From the NCBI GenBank assembly GCA_030156535.1, contig JASGMJ010000010.1, forward strand, positions 1 to 64,000: a stretch of 64,000 nucleotides of DNA. Direction: 5' to 3'. This stretch comes from Candidatus Sumerlaeota bacterium (lineage in GTDB: Bacteria; Sumerlaeota; Sumerlaeia; SLMS01; JAHLLQ01). The number at the start of each line of letters is the position of its first letter. Position 1 is the first letter of the stretch. A program made the translations under genes and the position numbers. Below are positions 9,278 through 17,520 of the stretch, piece by piece. Under the pieces are notes generated by a model, which ran no database searches, was not told the DNA's origin, and saw only the letters and a list, made by a program, of their open reading frames with translations.

Positions 9278-10170
9278 CGCAGCAACCCCCGCTGGCGCAG
9301 ATAGGAGAGGAGCATCGTGTCGATGGCGACGTCGGTGGTCGTCGCGAGGTACGTCATGCCGCGGCTCGTGCACCAGTCGCGCAGGCCCGAGCAGTACGTC
9401 TCGACGGTCTGGCGGTACTGCTTGAGGAGCATGTCACTCGCGGTGATTTCCTGTCGTTCGCCCGTTTCCGAATCGACGAGTTCGAGGTGCCCGAGGTTCT
9501 TCGGGTTCTTCTCCTCGGGGCTGAGCACCTGGATTGCATACACGTCGTAACTGCGCAGGAAGAACTGCTTGAGCGCCTCCTCGTAGCCGCGTTCGTCGAG
9601 GAAGTCGCTGATGATGACGACGATGCCGGACTGCTTGTTCTGGAGGACGAAGTCGCGGCAGGACTGCGTGAGGTTCGTGCGGTCGCTTGGCTCCATGGTG
9701 AGCAGGTAGCTGAGCACCTTCGTGAGCTGGGCCTTGCCACGCGCGGGGCGGAAACGCGAGACGACGCGGTCCTTGGCGTCGCTGATGCCGACCTTGTCCT
9801 GATTGCGCAGGGCGACGTAGGCGAGTGCGGCGGCGAGCTTGCGCGCGTAGGCGAACTTGGTCATTGGCGTGCCGAAGTCCATCGACTTCGATGAATCGAC
9901 GATGACATAGAAGGCGAGGTCTTCCTCTTCGAGGAAGAGTTTGATGTAGAGACGTTCGAGGCGGCCGAAGACATTCCAGTCGAGATGGCGCGTGTCGTCG
10001 CCGGGGACGTACTCGCGATAGTCGGCGAACTCAACGGACTGGCCCTTCTTGCGCGAGCGGCGCTCGCCCTTCTGGCGCCCGCGGAAGATCTTGTGGGTCA
10101 GCACTTCGAGCTGATCCAGCCGCGCGAGCAGTTCGGGTTCGAGAAGGGATTTGAGATCGGGCGTGGCCAT
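9274..10170 (-). CDS. DUF58 domain protein
   Basis: A 298-residue cytoplasmic protein of the DUF58 family. The signature YREYVPGDDTRHLDW (about residues 51-65) is followed by a vWA-like fold with D92-S-S94-K-S96. No membrane helix is present. It lies between MoxR and the BatA-like gene, overlapping the latter by four bases (ATGA), so the two are translationally coupled. DUF58 proteins are the regular partners of MoxR AAA+ ATPases and probably link the ATPase to the membrane vWA proteins. Confidence 0.9.
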   Translation of the reverse strand: MATPDLKSLLEPELLARLDQLEVLTHKIFRGRQKGERRSRKKGQSVEFADYREYVPGDDTRHLDWNVFGRLERLYIKLFLEEEDLAFYVIVDSSKSMDFGTPMTKFAYARKLAAALAYVALRNQDKVGISDAKDRVVSRFRPARGKAQLTKVLSYLLTMEPSDRTNLTQSCRDFVLQNKQSGIVVIISDFLDERGYEEALKQFFLRSYDVYAIQVLSPEEKNPKNLGHLELVDSETGERQEITASDMLLKQYRQTVETYCSGLRDWCTSRGMTYLATTTDVAIDTMLLSYLRQRGLLR

Positions 10171-10383
10171 GGGTTATCCGTTGTCTTTTTGATCGGTGGA
10201 GGGAAATCCGGGGGAGGGAATGTGGGAGGTTCCGGGCAGTATGACAACCTTGTCGATGAAGTCGCGTTTCAGCGTGTGAAGTTGACCGACAGTACGCAAG
10301 CGGCCCGCAATCGCCTCCGGGCTCATGTCAACCTTTGCCGTAGATTCAACTCACTCATGGGGCAACTCTCCGCGTATTCCTGC

Positions 10384-11388
10384 TCACGCCTTCACGCCGG
10401 CTTCGCGCGCGACGGTCTTCAGCAGGTCCTCGATCACCATGTCACTCGTGATGCCCTCGGCCTCGCCCTCAAAGTTCAGGATCAGGCGGTGGCGCAGGGT
10501 GTCCTTCGCGACGGCGGCGATGTCGGCGAAGGCGACGTTGTAGCGCTCGGCGCGCAGCGCCTTGATCTTGCCCGTCAGGATCAGCGCCTGCGCGCCGCGC
10601 GGCGAACCCCCGAAGCGCACATAGCGTTTCACCATCGGCGTCGCGAACTCCGATTCCGGATGCGTGGCGAGCAGCAGGCGGATGGCGTAGTCCTGGACGT
10701 GTGGCGCGACGACGATGGAACGCACGAACGTCATCCAGCCGATGAGCTGTTCCTTGTTCATCACCTTGCTGGCGTGGGGCGTGGCCGTTGCTGTCGTGCG
10801 GTTGACGATTTCGTTCAACTCGCCGCGGTTGGGGAAACGGACGAGGATCTTGTAGAGAAAGCGGTCGAGCTGCGCTTCGGGGAGCGGGTAGGTGCCTTCC
10901 ATTTCGAGCGGGTTCTGGGTGGCCATGACGAAGAACGGTTTTTCGAGGTCGTGTGTTTTTCCGGCGGCAGTGATGCGCTTTTCCTGCATGGCTTCAAGCA
11001 TGGCCGACTGTGTCTTGGGCGTGGCTCGGTTGATTTCGTCGGCGAGCACGAGGTTGGAGAACAACGGCCCGTGCTGGAAGACGAACTCGCGGCGGCCCGT
11101 GGTGGGGTCGTCCTGGACGATGTTCGTGCCGATGATGTCGGCGGGCATCAGATCGGGCGTGAACTGAATGCGGGAGAAGGGGAGGTCGAGGACCTCGCCG
11201 AGCGTGCGGACGAGCATCGTCTTGCCGAGGCCGGGCACGCCTTCGAGCAACAAGTTGCCGCCGGCAAAGAGGCAGATCAGCACGGCCTCGATTACTTCCT
11301 CCTGCCCCACCATCACCTTCTGGATTTCGTGAAACACCCGCTCGTAATCCTGGCGGAAGGCTGCTGCTTGTTGCTGGATGTCAGTCAT
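10384..11388 (-). CDS. MoxR-family AAA+ ATPase
   Basis: A 334-residue protein with Walker A GVPGLGKT (residues 50-57), Walker B LVLADEINRA and the MoxR signature TPKTQSAMLEAMQE and ATQNPLEMEGTYPLPEAQ. It is full length for the family and cytoplasmic. A GGAGT sequence precedes the ATG. It sits upstream of DUF58 (213-base gap) and 17 bases downstream of the methyltransferase-caspase gene, so that gene separates it from the vWA membrane protein. MoxR proteins act as chaperone-like ATPases on vWA-containing partners. Confidence 0.93.
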   Translation of the reverse strand: MTDIQQQAAAFRQDYERVFHEIQKVMVGQEEVIEAVLICLFAGGNLLLEGVPGLGKTMLVRTLGEVLDLPFSRIQFTPDLMPADIIGTNIVQDDPTTGRREFVFQHGPLFSNLVLADEINRATPKTQSAMLEAMQEKRITAAGKTHDLEKPFFVMATQNPLEMEGTYPLPEAQLDRFLYKILVRFPNRGELNEIVNRTTATATPHASKVMNKEQLIGWMTFVRSIVVAPHVQDYAIRLLLATHPESEFATPMVKRYVRFGGSPRGAQALILTGKIKALRAERYNVAFADIAAVAKDTLRHRLILNFEGEAEGITSDMVIEDLLKTVAREAGVKA

Positions 11389-11405
11389 GGGAGGGGACTC
11401 CTTGT

Positions 11406-13451
11406 CTATCTGTTTGTCTTTTGGTTCTTGATGCTCATAATAACTTCATTGGCACTCACAAAGTCACTGCCTTGACTCTCCCTATATGCATCCTTGGTTC
11501 CGGGTATTCGCTCAATGGTTCGCGGAATCTTGATCTTACCTTGAACGAACAACTTACCTTTGTCAGTAATCTTAACAGACGGATGCTGGCCCTCTTTCTT
11601 CTTCTGAAGCAAATCCCATGGTGGGCGGCACAACTTTGTATAGTTACAATACGCCTTCTCTTGGAACTTGTTCTTGATCTCGTTCAGAGAAACCCATTTC
11701 GACTCTTTCATAACATAATGAACAATTTCTAGCATATAAGGCGAGAAACGATAGCGCGGCGTTTTCTGGAAACTCTTGTTTCGAAAGAGATATTTTGATG
11801 ATGCTGGGCAGTTCCCACAGTAGTACAGTTTCATTCCGAACTTATCCGCATAGTATTTTGAAGCACTTTCTAGCAACTCCGACAAACTCAGGAATTCCAA
11901 GTCTTTTCCATGCTTTGCATTGAGGGCGGCATATGTTAAGCTTCTTGTCAATTCACTGCCCTTATTTGTCGCCGTAGCAAAATCATCCTCGCCGGTTGCC
12001 AAGACAACAGAATATGATTCCCCCAAGAATATTTGAGCCTGACTTCCCATTTGGACGGTTAGGTTTATCATTGAATCCGATTTAGGCTTTGCAGAGCCAC
12101 TGAAGCAGGCGTCGATAATCAAAATGAGATGCGCTTTGCAAGCATCGATAGCACGTAGAACTGTCTTTAGCTCAATAATAGAAAGTGGGTCTATTCCAAT
12201 CCCGGAAATCTGCCTAGTGTCTTTCACACAAAAACCAAAGTCATAGCCAGAAAGAGCGGCCCCATGGCCTGAAAAATAGAGAAGAAGAGTGTCGCCAGCA
12301 GCGGAGCGACGAGACATGAAACTGTACAGCGCAAGGCGAAAATCCTCTGCCGTTGGGTCCACAACCGATTGTATGTTCGCTTCTGGGATAACGCCCACGT
12401 CTCCCTCTTCGGAAAGGAGCTTCCGCATATTCTCCAGATCAATGTCTATTCCATTCAAATTTCCCAAATTGTCGTAATTCGCGCATCCAACCAGTATGGC
12501 ATGGATACTATTGCCGGAGGACTTAGGCGACGCATTTCCAGGATTGTGCTTCTTTGACGCGTTCTTTCTTGTCGGTGAGTGAGTCATTTCAGCATCCCTG
12601 TTTATGTAATCTACAGCAATCCGAAAGCTTTCAAGCCGCTTTTGAATGATCTCCATGCATCTTGGGCTTTGTTCAACAAGTATGAACCTTCTTTCAAGTT
12701 CAGCACATGCAACGGCAGTAGTGCCACTTCCGGCAAAAAAATCAAGGACCAAGTCATTCTTCTTGGAGGAGCCGCGAATTAGGCGGCGCAAAACTCCAAG
12801 AGGTTTCTGAGTTGGCCAACCGGTCTTCTCTTTGCCCGTTGGAGAAACAATCGTATGCCACCAAACATTCGTAGGGAGTTTTCCTCTCTCTGCTTTCTCT
12901 GGGCCGACCAGCCCTGGAGCCATATATGCTTCTCGATCAATTTGGTCTGGATAGAAGCAGTATTTTGTAGGGTGCTTGACATACACAAGAATGTTGTCAT
13001 GTTTGGGAGGCCAGCGATTCTTAGGGCGAGCCCCATAATCGTATGCCCAAATAATCTCATTAAGAAAACAGTCTTTGCCAAAGATTCTATCGAGTAACAA
13101 TTTGCAGTAATGGACTTCTCTATAGTCAATATGGAAGTATAGAGTTCCAGTATCAGCGAGGAGTCGATGGGCTTCAACTAGACGAGGCTCTAGAAACGAG
13201 TAGTAGTCCTCATGCTGGTCATTCCAGCTTTCTGTTCCCACGACTTCAGAATCATACCGCTTTCCTGCAAAGCCATTGCGGAGTCCAGTACTAGACTTCT
13301 GAACCTTTATTTGTTCACGCTTCTGAACTCGTCCCGTATTAAATGGAGGATCAATATAGATAAGATCCACACTCCCAGATGGAAGATCCATTATGACCTT
13401 CAGATTATCGCCCAAATACACCTTGTTGGTCCAGCGCTTGCTCATGTTCAC
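11406..13451 (-). CDS. DNA methyltransferase-caspase-like peptidase fusion
   Basis: One uninterrupted 681-residue frame with three modules. Residues 1-285 are a beta-class DNA methyltransferase: motif IV D34-PPF-NTG comes first and the AdoMet motif DFFAGSGTT (237-245) follows near the end, with QKP before it. The DPPF motif favours N6-adenine. A polar linker (about 286-315) leads to a caspase-like domain (about 316-555) with AILVGCANYDNLG, His396 (LYFSGHG) and Cys449 (IIDACFSG), the expected catalytic pair. Residues about 568-645 resemble a winged helix (VKITDKGKLFVQGKI). The start is GTG in a GTGA overlap with the vWA gene stop, with ATG six bases later as the alternative. Base composition is clearly AT-richer than the flanks, suggesting transfer. 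No restriction nuclease or regulator accompanies it. A role in self/non-self recognition with peptidase-driven suicide is inferred. Confidence 0.9.
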   Translation of the reverse strand: MNMSKRWTNKVYLGDNLKVIMDLPSGSVDLIYIDPPFNTGRVQKREQIKVQKSSTGLRNGFAGKRYDSEVVGTESWNDQHEDYYSFLEPRLVEAHRLLADTGTLYFHIDYREVHYCKLLLDRIFGKDCFLNEIIWAYDYGARPKNRWPPKHDNILVYVKHPTKYCFYPDQIDREAYMAPGLVGPEKAERGKLPTNVWWHTIVSPTGKEKTGWPTQKPLGVLRRLIRGSSKKNDLVLDFFAGSGTTAVACAELERRFILVEQSPRCMEIIQKRLESFRIAVDYINRDAEMTHSPTRKNASKKHNPGNASPKSSGNSIHAILVGCANYDNLGNLNGIDIDLENMRKLLSEEGDVGVIPEANIQSVVDPTAEDFRLALYSFMSRRSAAGDTLLLYFSGHGAALSGYDFGFCVKDTRQISGIGIDPLSIIELKTVLRAIDACKAHLILIIDACFSGSAKPKSDSMINLTVQMGSQAQIFLGESYSVVLATGEDDFATATNKGSELTRSLTYAALNAKHGKDLEFLSLSELLESASKYYADKFGMKLYYCGNCPASSKYLFRNKSFQKTPRYRFSPYMLEIVHYVMKESKWVSLNEIKNKFQEKAYCNYTKLCRPPWDLLQKKKEGQHPSVKITDKGKLFVQGKIKIPRTIERIPGTKDAYRESQGSDFVSANEVIMSIKNQKTNR

Positions 13452-16408
13452 ATCTTTCTCTTGGCGCGTTCTTTTGCTTTCTTCAAATCCGAGAGGCTGC
13501 TGCCGCCGGGCGAGGGGGCGCCGCGTTCGGGGCCGTCGCTGGGCGTCACGGTCTGCTTGGACCGGTGGCGCGCGGGGCCCTTTTGCGCGGCGGCGTTGGG
13601 GTCTTCAAAGACGGATTCTCCCGCCGGAGCGTCCTGTTGCTGCAAGCGGTCGCGGAAGGCCAGACGCGCCTGGCGTTCCTCCTCTTCCTTGTCGCGGTCG
13701 GCGTGCGCGCGCTGCTTCGCCGCCATCAGCGATCCCATCGACTCGTCGCGCTGGGCGGTGGTCTTCGGCCGGCGGAACGTCACCACCAGCCAGGCGTTCT
13801 TCGCGCCGCGCAGGAAGCCTGCCCACAACTCCGACGGGTCGAGATACACGCGGCGGAAGAACACGTCCACCGGCACGAGCAGCAGGCCGAGCAGCAACAG
13901 CAGTTCCCAGATCGGCGTGGGCTGGCGCGAGGGGGGCATGTCGCGGCTGAACGCATAGTAGTCCGTGCCCGCCATGCGGCCGTTCGAGTCCGTCGCGATC
14001 TTGGAGAGGAACTCCTCGTTCGAGCGCGCGGCCTGATACTCCGGCGAGTACGACATCGATGCGCCGCTGATCGCCGTCTGGCGTTTGTCTTCGTCGCCCG
14101 TCGCCAGCCGCACCATGTAGGTGCCGACCTCGTCGGCGTCGAACTCGCCTTCATAGCGTCCCGGTCCCACCTGGCGCACGGTCACGGTTTGCTGCTCCAG
14201 TTCCGGGCTCAACACCACCGTGTCGAACTCCAGGAAGTTCATGAAGTTGCCGTCCAGGTCGATCGCATCGACGACCACGGTGCCCTTGCCGCCGCGCAGG
14301 TCCGTGCTCACCTGGAAGTTCGACGAGCTCGCCTCGCGCAGCGACCAGCGAACGACCTGGCTCCAGAACTTGCTGTAGCCGTCCCAGTCCACCCACGCCG
14401 CCGCCCACTTGTTCTTTGCGTCGGACGTGAAGGCGACCGTCTTGCCCAGCCCGTAGCGCCAGTGCGCGAGCAGCGGGTCGTCCTTGTCGGAACGCAGCGC
14501 GACCGTCGCGAGTTCCTTGTCCGACGTGACGACGTAGCCTTCAAGCTGGGGGAGGGCGCTCAAGCCTTCGAGTGTCTCGGAGGGGGAGTCGCCAACGGGG
14601 TTGAACGTGTCCTCGTAGATGAGCGAGCGGCGCACCACGGAGGCTTCCTTCACGAAGATGCGCGGCAGTTCGTTGGACGTCTTCGGAAAGTAGAATTCGC
14701 CGGAGCCCCAGTACGCGAGTTGCTTCATCGTTTCTTCGGATTGCCCGGCGTGTGGCGCGATGATGACCGAGGAGACCGTGATGCCCTCGTCGCGGATGTT
14801 GTTGACCAGTGCCTGATTGGGCGGGGCCGGGTCGCCGTCGGAAATCACGATGATGTGCTTGGCCTGCGTCTTGACCTTCTTGAGTTCCTGGTAGGCGAGC
14901 TCCAGCGTGGGGTCGAACGTCGGCATGTCCATCGGGGCAACGCCTCGGATCTTGGCGCGCATGGCGTGCTTGTTGCCCGTCATCTGGAGACCGGGCTCCC
15001 ACGCCCAGTACTCGCCCCAGGCACCGCCGCCGCCGCCGATTCCCGCGCCGGACTTGGCGCCGTAGTACAGCAGGCCGAAGTAGTCCTGGGCCGAGAGCAC
15101 GTTGAGCGCGGCGATGGAAATCTCGCGCGCCCAACTGTTGCCCTGCGGAATCTCGCAGGTGTGCAGCACGATGACGAGTGCGCCGTTGGGCAGCACCTTC
15201 TTCTGCTTCACGTCCATCGAGACCGGGAGCGCCATCTCGATCGGCGAATCCTGGTAGCCGCCCGCGCCGAAGGAATCCTCGCCGCCGATCATGATCAGCC
15301 CGACGCCGAGGTCGTGCACGGCGCGCTCGATCATCTTCATCTGATCGACGGTCATCTGGTTCGCATGAACGTTCGACAGAATGATGGAGTCGTAGGACTG
15401 AAGCTCTTCCAGCGTCATCGGAATGGATTCGGGGCCGCGGAAGTCCACGGCGATTTCCTCCAGCCGCAACGCCGCGGCGAGGTAGTTCTTCGTTGTCTGA
15501 TCGGCTTCGATGTAAAGAACGCGGGGCTCGGCCTTCAGGTGCGTGAAGGCTTCGGCGCGGTTGTTCTGCGGGCGCGCGTCGCCGGCGACTTCAATGGTGG
15601 CGCGATAGCGATGGAAGCCGCCTTCCTGCAGGCGGCGCGGCAGTATGAGCGGTGCGTTCTTCCCCGCGTCGACGTCGATGGCCTCGTCCACGATAAGCTT
15701 GTCGTCCTCGTACAGACGCAGGCGCCCGGCGGTCTTCTGCTCGGCGGAGAGGAAAACCTTGATGTCGAACGGTGCGTCCTTGGCCGTTTGCTGGGGGACG
15801 ATCAGCTTGTCGATCTGCACGTCGGCGCGCTGGTCATAGCGCAGCGGCACGACATCGATGGGGACGTTGCTGTTGCGCGCCATGCGGGCAATTTCCAGCG
15901 CGCTGCCGCTGTTCTCGTTGCCGTCGCTCAGCAGGACGATGCGCTTCAGGCGGTCCTTGGGGAACGCGCTGAGCGCCAGACGCAGGGCGGAGGAAATGTC
16001 CGTGCGCGCTGATTCGATCACCGATCGGTAGGTGCCATCGAACTCGAACGTGTTGACGGCCAGTGTTTCGAGCGAGGCGTTGCTGCCGAAGACGATCAGC
16101 CCGGCCTCGTCGTTGCGCGGCTTCTCCTTGGCGAACTCGCCGATGAGCTGCATCGCCAGGTCGCGGCGCTCGGGCGGAATCGAGTCGGAGGCATCGAGAA
16201 GAAAGTAGACGGTGAGGTCGTGGCTCTCGCGCGAGATTTCGGGCTTCGCCAGCGCCAGCACCAGAAACAGAATCACGAGCGTGCGCAGCCCGAGGATCAC
16301 CCAGCGGCGCAACGGCTCGATGGCGTTCAGGCGGCGGCCCATCAGCCAGAACAACGGCAGCAGCAAAAGCAGCCAGAGGTACTCGGGTCGGGCGAAGTGG
16401 ACGGTCAC
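13448..16408 (-). CDS. Large membrane vWA / class I GATase-like protein
   Basis: A 986-residue protein that starts at GTG in a GTGA overlap with the NHL gene. Two N-terminal membrane helices (YLWLLLLLPLFWLMG; VILGLRTLVILFLVLALA) precede a vWA domain with MIDAS D72-A-S74-D-S76 and LLSDGNENSG. The middle contains a glutamine-amidotransferase-like fold (SYDSIILSNV, GLIMIGGEDSFGAGG) and a second vWA-like segment (HIIVISDGDPAPP). A late membrane helix (IWELLLLLGLLLVPVDVFF) leads into a charged Lys/Arg tail. This is the standard large partner in planctomycete-type MoxR/DUF58/BatA operons, and most of it is predicted periplasmic. Its last codons abut the methyltransferase-caspase gene; the C-terminus does not look truncated. 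Confidence 0.85.
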   Translation of the reverse strand: MTVHFARPEYLWLLLLLPLFWLMGRRLNAIEPLRRWVILGLRTLVILFLVLALAKPEISRESHDLTVYFLLDASDSIPPERRDLAMQLIGEFAKEKPRNDEAGLIVFGSNASLETLAVNTFEFDGTYRSVIESARTDISSALRLALSAFPKDRLKRIVLLSDGNENSGSALEIARMARNSNVPIDVVPLRYDQRADVQIDKLIVPQQTAKDAPFDIKVFLSAEQKTAGRLRLYEDDKLIVDEAIDVDAGKNAPLILPRRLQEGGFHRYRATIEVAGDARPQNNRAEAFTHLKAEPRVLYIEADQTTKNYLAAALRLEEIAVDFRGPESIPMTLEELQSYDSIILSNVHANQMTVDQMKMIERAVHDLGVGLIMIGGEDSFGAGGYQDSPIEMALPVSMDVKQKKVLPNGALVIVLHTCEIPQGNSWAREISIAALNVLSAQDYFGLLYYGAKSGAGIGGGGGAWGEYWAWEPGLQMTGNKHAMRAKIRGVAPMDMPTFDPTLELAYQELKKVKTQAKHIIVISDGDPAPPNQALVNNIRDEGITVSSVIIAPHAGQSEETMKQLAYWGSGEFYFPKTSNELPRIFVKEASVVRRSLIYEDTFNPVGDSPSETLEGLSALPQLEGYVVTSDKELATVALRSDKDDPLLAHWRYGLGKTVAFTSDAKNKWAAAWVDWDGYSKFWSQVVRWSLREASSSNFQVSTDLRGGKGTVVVDAIDLDGNFMNFLEFDTVVLSPELEQQTVTVRQVGPGRYEGEFDADEVGTYMVRLATGDEDKRQTAISGASMSYSPEYQAARSNEEFLSKIATDSNGRMAGTDYYAFSRDMPPSRQPTPIWELLLLLGLLLVPVDVFFRRVYLDPSELWAGFLRGAKNAWLVVTFRRPKTTAQRDESMGSLMAAKQRAHADRDKEEEERQARLAFRDRLQQQDAPAGESVFEDPNAAAQKGPARHRSKQTVTPSDGPERGAPSPGGSSLSDLKKAKERAKRKM

Positions 16409-17376
16409 GTCGCGTCACCTCCGCTGGTGAACGCGCGCCGGGGCCGCTCGACGATTTGCACGCGGCCGTTGTTCGTGTCCGCGACGGCGACTCGTCCCTT
16501 GCTGTCGACGGCCACGCCCCAGGGCGAGAACAGCTCGCCCGCCTTGTATCCCGGTGTTCCCCAGAAACCGAGGAACTCTCCCTCTGCCGTAAAGTGACTC
16601 ACGCGGCTGTTCCCATATTCGCAAATATAGACCGTACCGTCGGGGGCGAAGGCCATGTCGTAGGGGTACTTCAATTTCCCGGGTTCTTCCCCCGCCTCGC
16701 CCCACGAGAAGAGCAACTCACCCTGGCGGCTGTACGCAAGCACGCGATGGTTGCCGCCATCGACAACGAACACGCGCCCCTGCGCATCGATGGAAATCGC
16801 CATCGGGCGCTGGAGGTCGGTGTACGCATATTCGCCCGAGCCCCACTCGTTGAGAAACTCGCCCGTGGACGAGAAGTGCATGACGCGGCTGCGCAGGCCG
16901 TACTCGCAGACCCACAGAGAACCGTCGAGCGGGTCGGGGCAGACGTCGGTGGGGAAGATCATCTGGCCGGGTTCGGTCCCCTCCTCGCCAAAGGAGAAGA
17001 GCAGTTTGCCATCGAGATCGTATTGCAGGATGCGCTGGTAGTGCGTGTCGGCGATCCAGAGAGTGGCGTCGCCGGGGCCGAGCGTCATGCCCGTCGGCGT
17101 GCCGTTGTCGTAGCGGGGGAGCAGCCACTTGGCGCGCACCTCGCCCGTTTCGAGATCGAGGCGCTGGATGCGGCCGGTGCGGTCGATGACGATCAGGTCG
17201 CTGGTGGCGGTCATGGCCACGGCGCGGGGCTTGGAGAACTGGCCGGGCTGGCGCCCTTGCCCGCCGACGATACGGCTGAACGCAGCGGCGTTGTCTCCTG
17301 TTCGCGTCTGGCATCCGAGGGCGAAGGTTCCCGCAAGGAGGGCGGCGAGGAGCATTCGGCCGAGGCGCGTTCGCAC
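16405..17376 (-). CDS. NHL-repeat lipoprotein
   Basis: The frame opens at 17484, but the first 36 residues are Arg/Pro/Ser-rich and unlike a mature N-terminus. The chosen GTG at 17376 gives VRTRLGRMLLAALLAG and a lipobox TFALGC. The ATG at 17355 is an alternative. The mature part has about five to six NHL-type repeats (KPRAVAM, PTDVCPDP, PMAISIDAQGRVFVVD, PYDMAFAPDGTVYICE, PWGVAVDSKGRVAVAD), forming a beta-propeller. It is probably an envelope-anchored binding protein. The neighbours on both sides belong to the same operon, and the overlap with the vWA gene indicates coupled expression. Confidence 0.8.
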   Translation of the reverse strand: MRTRLGRMLLAALLAGTFALGCQTRTGDNAAAFSRIVGGQGRQPGQFSKPRAVAMTATSDLIVIDRTGRIQRLDLETGEVRAKWLLPRYDNGTPTGMTLGPGDATLWIADTHYQRILQYDLDGKLLFSFGEEGTEPGQMIFPTDVCPDPLDGSLWVCEYGLRSRVMHFSSTGEFLNEWGSGEYAYTDLQRPMAISIDAQGRVFVVDGGNHRVLAYSRQGELLFSWGEAGEEPGKLKYPYDMAFAPDGTVYICEYGNSRVSHFTAEGEFLGFWGTPGYKAGELFSPWGVAVDSKGRVAVADTNNGRVQIVERPRRAFTSGGDAT

Positions 17377-17520
17377 CTGCCGCCTGCCGGGGGCGGCGGG
17401 TGATGATGGGGAGCGGCCCCTCTCTCGACGTGTGCGCCGCGAACTCAGTGTGCTCTGCCGCCTTGGGACTGCGGTCGGCCGCATCTCTCCGGCCGCTCCT
17501 CCGCCCGTGGAGTGTACCGG

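Noticed and set aside
10384-13451. Classical restriction-modification system
   Set aside because: No nuclease or specificity gene lies near the methyltransferase; its partner domain is a caspase-like peptidase.
13565-16012. 815-residue plus-strand frame opposite the vWA gene
   Set aside because: Antisense of a strongly supported gene, with no binding site or recognisable domain.
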